Notes under the pieces: generated by a model | Database searches by the model: none | Told to the model about the DNA's origin: nothing | What the model saw: only the letters and a program-made list of their open reading frames with translations | In this document: piece by piece, positions 35,384 to 45,900 of the stretch | Position numbering within the stretch: the first letter of the stretch is position 1 | How the letters are laid out: each line of letters begins with the position of its first letter | Assembly: GCA_963969365.1 (NCBI GenBank) | Contig: OZ017750.1 | Span: forward strand, 1,550,001 to 1,614,000 | Origin: Asterochloris sp. CNOR1 | Taxonomy: Eukaryota; Chlorophyta; Trebouxiophyceae; Trebouxiales; Trebouxiaceae | Direction: 5' to 3' | Length of the DNA: 64,000 nucleotides | Position numbers and translations under genes: made by a program

Positions 35384-37872
35384 TCAGTGCTTCACAACAT
35401 CTCGGGGGCCAATCAGGTGCGTGAACTGATCCCAGAAGTCGTCTGCCCTCAAATACAGAATCAGCTCCCTGCCATGAGCCTCTTCCTGCTAGCACACTTG
35501 AGATTGGTGACACGGCATGAAGGCAGGCAGCGCTCACTGCAGGCGCATCTGTGATGCAGGCACAGCTGTGCACATACACTGGTCCATGTCTCTGCCCTGA
35601 GGGTCATCAGCGAGTGCAGCTGGTGACAGCAGAGGATATGCTTCAATGTGGAGATAGCTGGCGTGACACATAGCTATAGCAGGGGGTGTGCCACCTACAT
35701 TCAAGCCATAGTAGTCCAGCGCAACAGCAGGCAGCGATCTTCTGGCCAAGCCTGGCAGCAGACCCTCATCAACCTGAATGAGGATCTTTGTGAGTTCTCT
35801 GCAGGCAGGACAGGAAGCGCTGATGCACCAGAACCCCTTGGCTAGCTGGTTTTGTTGGCTGCCGTCACACTGGACAACAATGCTTCCCGGCCTTGCTGCT
35901 TGTTGGAGTGAGGCGCCCCCACTTGCCTGACAGCAAGCTCCTTGGTGTAGCCCAACAGCGAACTTACAGCATGAGGCCACACAAGCTCCAGCGTGGCCAC
36001 TGCCAGAAAAGCACAGGCCTGCACAAAAGGTGGATCCTCATATACGGTCAGCATGTATCAGTGCTGTAACACACAATGCAGCCAGTACCATGTGCAGGAC
36101 AGCCAGAACAATGTGCCAGAGCAGTGTGAAGCAACAGTGTTACACTTATGCGACTGGGGGCCTCACTGCTAGGCAGAGCATGGCTTGCTAGAAACCAGTC
36201 CCAGCATTGCTACGGGCTTCAAGAGCTAGGTCCTTGTTGCCATGGCAGCTGCAGGCTAGCATCGCGCCTCTAGCAACACTGCCACAGGTTTTGTTAGTTG
36301 TCACTGCAAAGAGCAGCTGTGCGGCTGCTCAGGAGCAACTCCGACAACGATCAGGGTGCCTGCTGCTTTCCACCAAGCAGAGCACCCCAGTGGCACCGCT
36401 GGATCATCTGGCTCACCCCCAGGATAGTGATGATGGCGTGCAGCAGTGGGCTGCTGCTGGGCAGCGCCGTCATGTCGCTCATGATTCTGAAGTGGATGTT
36501 GGAATCTGTCAGCTCAGGCCCCATGAGCAGCAGCGCGCGGTAGTGCCTGGGGAGGGCTGCCAGGTGCAGCTTGGTCTGCTCTGCGCACATGGCCCCCAGG
36601 ACTGCAGCTGTGTACACCGCCTGCGCCACAGGCAGTCTGTGGAGGGGCGGCAGGGCAGCATTGCACGGCGGGACATGCCGGAGATGCAGCTGGCGGCCTT
36701 GTGGGGGCCTGCAGGGAGGCCCCTGACTGCTGATGCAGCCGCCAAGCACAGTGAGGGTGGGAGGAGGCACAACCATCAGCAGCACCATCAACAATATATG
36801 CTGCCAATGACACAAGGAAACCCTGAGGAGCCAGCAGGTGGGCTGGCAGCACCCTGACGCAGCCATGTGGGGGGAGCAGGGCGCAGCACTCTCACCGGCA
36901 GAGTGGTGAGCCTCCGCAGCTGAAGCTCAGTGGTGGGCCTCACCCCCGGCCAGGCCAGCAGCACAAAGTTGACCACCATCAGGGCACAGCATGCCATCCC
37001 ATAGCCTGCCAGGTCCGCCAGCGTCTGCATTGAGAGGTGAGTTCAGGACTGCACTGGAACAAAGATGCGCTGCGCCCTGACCAGTGAAGGGGCAGGGTGT
37101 TGCCTCAGGGACAGCACTATACTGCGGCAGAGCCTGTGACAGGCGCACTTGCTGCTGCAGCCAGTCTGAGCCCTGCTGTCAAGCAGGCACAACCGCCTAG
37201 TTACACTGCCACACCAGAGTGCTAGGGGTTTGGTCGTGGCGATACCTACGCCGACAGCCTGCACTGTCCGGCTACACGTGTATTTCTGGGCCACCAAACG
37301 CCCACCACGGTCAGGCACTGGATGCTGAGCCGCCACCCAAGGTGGGTTTCAAGGTACCAGCCTCAAGCACTCACCGTGATGGGCACATGGATGGGTGCCA
37401 AAGAGTCCAAGTATGTCTTTGGGTACACTGGCCTGGAGGGGCGGGCCCTTAGGAGCAGGGCTGTAGCATAGCTGCGATGCGGCAGTGCCTTGCCTGCTGT
37501 GTCAAAGGAGGCCTCAGCACCCTGCAGCGCAGCTAAGAACAGGTCAGTCTGTGCCATGAGATGGCGGGCTGTTTGGCATTGTCAGACACCTAATCCAAGA
37601 CAGGCATGCTGATCTGGCAAGCTGCACAATGCAAGGGAGGACCAGCTGGCTGTGGCAGCGCCAAGAGGTGATGGCAGGTATGGCCAGTAGACCTGCTGCT
37701 GCCGAGGGCTGGTTTCCGGATCACCTTCTCCACGGCCATGATGCAATCGGAGGAATCTGGCAAGTTCAGAGCAGCTAGCGCCTTCGATCACAATCAGGGA
37801 AGCTCGCTGCGCCTTCTGGGCCAGCTGAAAGTGCAGCTTTGACTTAGGTGGTTGACTTGGTGGTTGTGACAT
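35384..37872 (-). CDS. Unrecognised multi-pass membrane protein
   Basis: Family not recognised. The first five exons join in frame: 37872-37693, 37548-37375, 37024-36896, 36620-36417, 36018-35923. The start MSQPPSQPPKSKLHF is soluble. Hydrophobic segments include YGMACCALMVVNFVLLAW, VYTAAVLGAMCA, LLHAIITILG and CAFLAVATLELVWPHAV. An exon with PGLARRSLPAVALDYYGL and YPLLSPAALADDPQGRD follows. The last candidate exon (to the stop at 35384-35386) reads RELILYLRADDFWDQF and THLIGPRDVVKH, which looks genuinely protein-like, though the phase of its junction is unresolved. An alternative reading stops at about 35461. The initiator ATG overlaps that of the divergent gene to its right. Confidence 0.55.
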
Positions 37873-37873
37873 G
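37870..37873. other. CATG shared by two divergent start codons
   Basis: The tetranucleotide CATG supplies the ATG of the plus-strand plastid-protein frame (37871-37873) and, on the other strand, the ATG of the membrane-protein gene (37872-37870). Later in-frame ATGs on the plus strand at 37883, 37898 and 37943 are alternatives, which would leave 10-70 bp between the genes. Confidence 0.55.
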
Positions 37874-39852
37874 TTGCGCACCATGCAAACGCGCACCATG
37901 CAAACAAAGGTCCCTCTTGCCCAGCCTGGCTGCCCCCACTACATGCCACGTGCAGCCCGGTGGCTTTCACAGACGCCTCCTGTCTTGAAGGGGCTGTCAC
38001 GGCAACATCGAAGCAGCACCTCCAGGAAACAAGCCAGCAGAAGCAGGCTGAGCTGCAGGGCACAGCAGCAGGATGTTGATATCAGCTCCAAGAATCTCAA
38101 GGAAACGGCCGCATTGGATCAGCTTATAGACCTGCTGCTGAGCGCAAAGAGCAAGGAGGAGGTCTGTCTGCTACAGCACTTGATCAACTCGACATCCAGT
38201 GCATGCACAATGCCGATAGGCATCAACATTGGTGCCTGCAGCTTGGCAAGCTTGTGGCAGAGAACATCATCAGCTTTGATCAGAAGTTCTGGCTGCGCAT
38301 TGCGGCGAGGAATGACACAGCTGCAACGCAGGAAGAGAAGCAGAGGTGTGCTACCCGCTGACTGCATGCATGCCATAGTTGCCCTGCTCCTGCTCAAGTG
38401 GTTCCATGACTGGCATGCGTCAGCTGTGTCGAGCTGCTCGGTGGCTGTGTAGCCTGATGGCTGATGCTGCTGCTGCCCTGCTGGGGGGCCTGCAGCTGTT
38501 GCTTTGACCTGCTGGCGGGCGCTGCTCAAGTCACACAACCCGCCTTGCTACACCCATCCCTCCACACATCCCCTTGACCTCATTCATCATCCGTGCCTGC
38601 AGGCTGCAATCGCTGGCCAATGCTGTCATGACGCTGGTGGATGCAATTGTCAAGACCTCTCAGGGCCAGCTGAAGCAGTCGAGCTCTGTGCTGCAAGAGA
38701 TCATGACTGCCGCTGCTGACGAGCGTGGGGAGTGGCTCGTGCCCCTCACCAGCCAGCAGCTCGAGTCCATGAGCCAGGTCAGGTGCCGGCGGGGGTGCTC
38801 ATTGCTTTGCCAAGCTCCAGGCTGACTGTGGTGGCAGCAGCGAGCTAGGGACTCTGCTGCTTTGCATTGTGCTCTGCGGGGAGATGCTGGCAGGAGGGTC
38901 TTAGCAGGTGCAATGCTCCTTGCTGGTGGACAGTGAGTAGGAGCCCCAGTTACCAGCAACTGGGTCAGCAAGACAGCCAAATCGTGCCACAGCTCAGCTG
39001 GTCCTGCATCATCATGGCTAGGCAGCACCTCGCCTGTGTTTTGTGGCGCCTGCTGTGAGGTGCTGGCCGTGAGCTGGCTTGACGCCCTGGCGAGCAGAAG
39101 TCATCACCTCACACCTTGAGGAAGGGCTGACAAAGTGTGAGCAGCTGCAGGCCATGGACAGGCATAAGGACGAGCTGAACGAGTCCCTACTGGCAAATGC
39201 ATATGCATGGATGAGGAAGGCTCATGGGGACAAGATGGACGGTGAGATGCCTTGCATGCAGGAGGATTGAAATGTTGCACATCATCTGTCTGCTGGCGGT
39301 AGACCTCTGCCCGAGCAGAGCTGCTGTAGGCCAGAGATTATGCCCTGATCCAAACACTCTGAGGTTAGTGTGTGCTGCAGGCATGGTGGCACTTTTACAG
39401 CAAGTCCTGCAGCTGTACGCCGCCAAGGTGCTAATCACTCCAGATGCTGAGGGCGCAGATGAAGTGCTCAATCAAATCATTGCTGCGCCTGAGGCAGAGT
39501 GGACTGACATCATCAAGCAGCGGGCTGCCGACGGCCAGCTGCAGCAGGAACCTGCAATGGCGGCCCTGCAGAAACGCATGGAGGGGGTTGTCCTGGGCCA
39601 GAGTAGCGGCAGCTACGCCCAGCGTGTACAGGTGAGGCAAAGCGTGAGCAGCGATGTTTAGCTGCAGACGTTATCTGGTGCCATGTTAACCCTAACAGCT
39701 TCTGACTTTTGCTGTGTTGAATAATGCAGGCTGAGTATCTGAAAGAAGTAGAGGATCGGGTCAAGTCAGTGCTGGAAGAATCAAGTGAGGTGCCGGGCAC
39801 AAAGGAACTTCTCATCTATGAGAGCACAAGCATTCTGTCAACTGAAGACTGA
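37871..39852 (+). CDS. Predicted plastid protein of the At4g37920-like family
   Basis: The N-terminus is rich in Arg, Ser, Gln and Pro with few acids (for example RHRSSTSRKQASRSRLSC), as in an algal chloroplast transit peptide. Later exons resemble the uncharacterised land-plant chloroplast family of At4g37920: KLVAENIISFDQKFWLRIA (38242-38345), LANAVMTLVDAIVKTSQGQL (38603-38777), LLANAYAWMRKAHGDKMD (to 39241), ALLQQVLQLYAAKVL and EVLNQIIAAPEAEWTDII (39381-39631), and AEYLKEVEDRVKSVLEESSE (39730 to the stop). It is mostly helical and soluble. The biochemical role is unknown; some databases call relatives endoribonuclease E-like, which I do not endorse from sequence. The 5' border of the fourth exon is unresolved in phase. 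Convergent with the helicase gene, 146 bp apart. Confidence 0.7.
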
Positions 39853-39998
39853 ATGAAATCATGAAAGCTGAATTGTTTTAAGAACTTGCGCAGGACGCCA
39901 GAGGCGCCTAACAGAACGCAGTATGCCCTAAGATATGCAATCTGCTGAATCTGTCTGCTGAGAAGTCGTGGGGCATCTGCACTTGCTACTGCCTGCGA

Positions 39999-42900
39999 TT
40001 ATCTGCTGAGGGAGGCCTGCTCATCCTGCAGCAGGCGGATGATGGTGGCCACCAGTGGGCCGCCTGAAGTGTTGAGCTCCAGCTGGGGCTGCTGCACCTT
40101 CTGCTGCAGCAGGGCGTCCAGGCCCTGCCGCAGCTTGTTCATGAGGACTGCGGTGGGGGCAGCCACACGAATGCGAATCCAGCTGTCCACAAGGACATAC
40201 CCCCCCTCGTGGACCACTTCCAGCTTGCCTCCAAACAGCAGGAGGGCCACGGGTGAGGTGACTGTGCTGTCTCTCAAGAAGGTCTGGCTGGTGCGCATCT
40301 GCAGGTGGCAGGGTGCAGATGACATCAGGAGACGCTGTGGAAAGCGAGACGTACCACATGGCAGCTCCAGAGCAAGGTGCAAATGCTTTTCAACCTGCAG
40401 ATGGAGCCGGGCAGGCTGAAGTGGCTTGGCAGAAGTGTGGCTGAGCACGTGATGGGTTGGGGCTGCACCAGTGCTGAGGGTCTGACCTGCCAACCTGCAG
40501 GCGCCGCTGCATCTGTGGCAGGGCAACACAAGTATGTTGTACAGCTGGGGTTCATGCCATGGCTTGCCTTCTCTAGGTAGATCAGGTAGGGGCGCTGGTA
40601 CTGGGAGGCCAGCAGGGGATGATTCACCGAGGAGGGGTGCACAGCCACCACGCCCTGGCCGTCATGCCACCCAGGGCGGGCCATGGGGCCCTTCTCATCG
40701 TCCATCATAGCCACGTTGGGGTACAGGGCGGCACACAGCACTGCCTTGATCTGCAGGGTCCACATGCAGGCACTCATTGAGGACAGGTCTGCCACTGCAG
40801 GCTGGCTGTGACTCTGCTGCGCTGCTAGGCGGTGCAGTGACTCAAATTGGGGTGCGTCAGCTTCCCATGCATCACCGCCACAATGGGGTTCAGCGCTGTG
40901 CACTGGACCGCCTCACTCTGGTGTGCAGGTGGCATGCACCATTTGGCACCACCCAGGTCCCAAGCACCAGCTGTGGGATTTGTGTGCAATGCAGGTGCAT
41001 ATAGACGGCACAGGCAGCAAGATAGACGATGGCAAAGGTGGCAATAGTAGCAAATGCAGCAGTTGGGGTGGTCCATGGCTGTCCAGTACGCTGTGTTGAG
41101 GCGATGCAGGCAGCTGGAGGGGCCTCCTCTGCCCAAGATGCAGGCAGAAGCAGGCTCTGGCAGACAACAGGGTACACTGCCATGCGCTGCTGGACTGCGC
41201 ATTACTGAGATGTAGCTGTATGGATTTCAGCTGTCAGGACGCACCACAGCAGGGTCGGCTGCATGGGTGTTCCATGGCTGCCTGACATCGCCCACCCAGT
41301 CGCGGCCTTTCTCGCCGCCGCTGCGCCCCTTGGGGCCTCCTATCACAAACTGGATGTCAGCCAGCATGCTGGCAAACTGCCACCGCATATCGGCCACCAT
41401 GTCCAGGGTCGAGTCGCTCAGGAAGTGGCTGCGCGCATACTCATGGCCTGATTTGCGACCACCCTGCGGGACAGGGGGCACTGCTGCCTTCCAAAGCTGC
41501 TGCTCGCAGAGGTGCACCTGATCTGGCAGCCACTATGCAAGCGTCTGGTCTCAGGATGCAGCTGGGTATCCTGAACATCGCAGCACCTCAAAGCACCTAG
41601 ATGGGCGTTGCATGTTGGCAGCTTGGCTCAGCCCTGGTAGACTTGAGAGCATAGGCTGCTGCCTGTTGCATGATGCATGCGCTGACCCTGTGAGCTGCGC
41701 TAAGCTGTCACACAGATCCCACCAGCTAAAGGGGTATCTGCCGGGATGAGAGCATGCAGGGGCTGCCAGGGAGGCATGAGTGGTGCAGGCAAGCCGCTGC
41801 GCACCTTGGCCCTTGCTGCCTGCCAGCCATCAAAGGCTGCCACCATCAGGAGGTGATCTGACTGCTGCCCCGATGCAATGGTGCCGCTTCCTGCAGCAAT
41901 GATGAGCACACCTGACTAGCAGCATGCAGGTGGCTGGAGCCCAAACAATGCAAAGCAGATGACCGCTGCATGCTTTGCCAAGCTTGCGCCCTTGATGGCG
42001 AGTGTGCCTGGACCTTGCAGCCATCAAATATCAAATCCCTTGGGGGTGCAGCACACTCACACAGCACCAAGTACAGAGCGAAGATTGGCCCCTGCAGGCA
42101 GGCATGCCTGTGCTGGAACATGAAGCCTACCAGTGGCAGCCAGAGCCTGCCGGACACGTGCAGCAGCGTCCAGCTGGTCGTTGGAGGCTGCAAAGGGGGA
42201 CTTGTAGGAGAGGGAGGCGGCCACAGTCAGGGCAGGCCCCAGGCAGCCGAGGGAGGCTGCCAGCAGCAGCAGCTTGCCGACGCGCGCATCCACTGGCAGC
42301 TGTGCCAGGTGGTGCCCTGCAGGTTGAAGTGGTGTCTTCAGGAACACAGAGTCTGGCTGTTGGCCTGAGGCCAGTGGTCTTGCCAGCTGCCGGCAAATGC
42401 AGCAAGAGACGTCCATATTGCGCAGACTGATGAGAGGCAGCATTGACAGAAACCAGCTGGGCGCAGCAATCTCCCTGTGGACTGCAGGCAATATTTGCTC
42501 AACCAGGCGTTGACAAGCAGCCGCCCCAGCATCTCAGCAACCAGCCTGCCCGTGACTTCGCTCGTAGACCAGAAGCCCCTACTCTGTGAGAGCCATCCGT
42601 GCAGGGAGCCAGGCAGCATTTAGTGTCCCAGGCTGCACAGGACTGGCGGCCAGGAGCCTGCGTTGCGGCCTGTCCGGCAGTCCGCTGTGACAGCAAAGGG
42701 GTGTCAGCTGCATGCAGTCAGAGGGGCCCCAGAACGCTGAGGATTTTGTGCGTCCCAGTGCACTCAGGAGGTCCTGCTCAGTGAAGAGCCCAGCATGGTG
42801 CACCAACCTCAGCTGCGGAGCCTGCAAGGGCTGGCAATCCAGAACACAGCGTTGTTGCGCGGACTCACCCAGCGGAGTCAGCTGCTCCTGCTCGGTGAGG

Positions 42901-45900
42901 GCTCCCAGCGCCTGCAGCTGAGCCACTGCCCCCACGACGGACTTGACAGGTGGCGGCTCCAGCACCTGCTGCAGGAAGGTGCCTGCAGGGCCCAGCTTGA
43001 GCAAGTGTATCTGCAGGACCAGCTCCTCCAGGGGCACCCGGACCATCTCAGGTGCCTGCACCACACACAACAAGGGCTTGGCCACGTGCATGCTCAACTG
43101 GCTTCAAGCACTGTGTGCGCGACAAGCCTTGGACAGAAGCACATCTACCGTGCCCATGCAGCCGCAACGCTCTCTGCAGGAAGTACAGACGCAACCACTG
43201 CGCCTTTTGGGTCACAAGCATCCCACGGAAATCCATGATCCAAGCTGGGCGACTGAATGGCATAGACAAGGCTCCGCACACCTGGTAGCGTCGCATGCGG
43301 TGTTCAAAGCGGGGCCTTGTGCACAGCGTCCAGCACATGCCAGGCCGCACGCGCCCAGCACGGCCACGACGCTGCAGCGCTGAAGCTCGGCTGACCCAGT
43401 CCTCCACAAGCAGGCTCATGCCGCGACGCGCATCGTAGCGCCGCTCCTGCAGCAGCATGCTCTGTGAGCTCAGGCCTGAGCGTTTCACAAGGTGGGCTTC
43501 ACCAGCGGGCACATGCCGCGGCGCGTGTCAAAGCGCCACTCTTGCAGCAAAGTGCTTTCATGACAACCAGAGCTTGAGCTTGTCAGGCAAAGTGCTCCAC
43601 CATCAGGCGCATGTAACAGGTTTTGTCAGGGTGCCACGCCCGCAGAGCACAACCCCCAGTGGCCGTGCAGCCCTCAGTTGAGGCTCATGCCAGCAGGTTA
43701 GCGATCAACCAGCAGGTCAGCGATCAAGCAAGCAGTGTGAAGCCACTCCTGGAGAGCACAATCTGGTGAGAGTCAAGCCCTTGCTGCTAAGAAGCTATGC
43801 GCTGGTGGGCTGGAGGCTGCACCCGGATCTGTCAGGCCACAGCGATGCCATCTGCACCCCAAGTTGCTGCATCTGCTGACTGCAGCCGCCCTTGCCATCT
43901 AATAGCTTGTCAGAAGACATGCCAGTGAAGATTGAGATGCCTGCCATTCACACCTTCAGCTTGGCAGTGTCTACGACATACACGACGTCCTCGATGGTCA
44001 GGCTGGTTTCAGCAATGTTGGTGGCGATCACGATCTTGCGGACGCCTGGCCGAGGGCGCTGGAAGGCTGCCCGCTGCTCTGCAGGGGCTACATTAGAGTG
44101 CAGGGGAATGACGAGGTGCGTCCCCTTGCGGTGCGCGGCAGTGGCGGTCAGGCGCTCCTGCAGCTGGCTGATCTCGCCCGCACCTGCACCAGACGACACC
44201 AGTCGCGTCAAGGGACTGGCTCTCATGAAGGAGTCACAGGAACGTTGTTGCATATTCAGTTAATCCAGGACAAGCCCAGCCTCCGTACCCCTTCTTGGGA
44301 CGCGCGTGTCAAGAATGCAGCAAAGCTGTCAGCGTGACCTGCAAACGTTGTGCCCATAGAGGACTTGCCCTGACCTCAGCCCACTAACTCGACCAGGATC
44401 TAAATGATGCTGCAGCACGAGGCTGCAACTTTCAGCCCAAAACAGTGTGCCTGGCAGGAAGACCAGGGTTGCCCAAGGGACTAGCTGCATTCATGGCCGG
44501 CATCCAACCTGCAGCATCACAAAACCCCGTAGCTGCAACATCCAGCTTGCCTGGAAGCAAGGCCAGGCTGTCCCTGACAATTCCCATCAGCTGCCTCTGT
44601 GGCAAGGTCACCAGCAGTGAGCTACTCTGCAAGGTCACAGAACACCCAGCGTGCCTGGCAGGAAAACCAAGATGGCGCCCTCCTCATGCTCAGCATCGAT
44701 GAAGGCCACCAGCTCCTCCAGGAGGTCGTAATCAATCTTGTCCTCATCCATGCGGGCCAGGTTGCGCTGCGTGGCGGTGCTGTACTCTTTGTAATCATCA
44801 AGGCTGAAGTGGGGGTTCAACGGCGCAACCAGGGGGTCTGTTGCGTCATCTCCCCAGCCGCCCTGCAGCAACAAAGCCATAAACCAGTGGTCAGGGGTAC
44901 ACCCCCTTGGAAGCATTCAGCAATAGCGGACAGCGAGTGGGTCTGTCTGTAAAGCAAAATCAGGACCAGCATGACACCAGAAGGCAGTCACAGTAGACCG
45001 CCCAGTGTAGCCAAGAGGTGTAGGTCGTGGCTGGCAGGTAGGCTCTGCCGAGGAGTCATGTACAGCAGGCACACACCTGACAGCAGCAGCTGCATAAATA
45101 CTTCACAAATTCTCACCCGCAGAAGCGATGCTCGCTCGCGGCCACCTGCAGCCTTTTCCAGCTGCTTTTTGTTCTTGTTGGGCCCTCCTCTGATGGCCAC
45201 GAAAGACTCTGCGTCCAGCCTGCACCAGGACAGGGCAAGGTCTGGGTGCGGGCTGCCCTGTACACTGCACCTCTGACAAGTAGGACAAACACCCCTGTCA
45301 TTGCTGACATACGACGTCTGCTTTCGCAACCAGCACTTTAATGTCCTAGCACCTCTGCCTCTGCCTCCCAATGTAAATTGAGCGGCTGCAGGCGATGATG
45401 CGGGGAGGTCACAAGCTGCCTCAGCAAGGATGACAGATCAGGCAGTGTACCGGTAGCCCGTCATGTCGTGAGCATCCTCCAGGAAGAGGTGCTGCACAGG
45501 GAAGGTCCTGCCGCCAGCAGCCAGGGTGGGCGCGCCGCTGAAGTACCGTGCAAACAAGTCACTGTCCAGCGTGGCAGACATGAGCACAACCTGCAGCAGG
45601 AAGCACAGCTCCTGAGCAACACTTGGTCATGCGATCCATCTATAAAACCATGCAGCAGGCATGGAAGCCATGCAATGCGAAGCAGCAGGTATTCAAAAGA
45701 TGGCAAGATGCAGGCAAACAGACAGTCACTCAACATCTGCCCGGCCCATCCTGCTGCACACTGATGCCACTAACGCAGTGCCTGCAGCTCCGGAAAGGGC
45801 TGCAGTGACAGGGAGCTATGTGCATGCTGAGAGTGCTGGCTGTGGTTGGGCCATGGGAAAAGGCACACCTTGAGGGGCCTGCCAGCTGCCCTGCGGGCCA

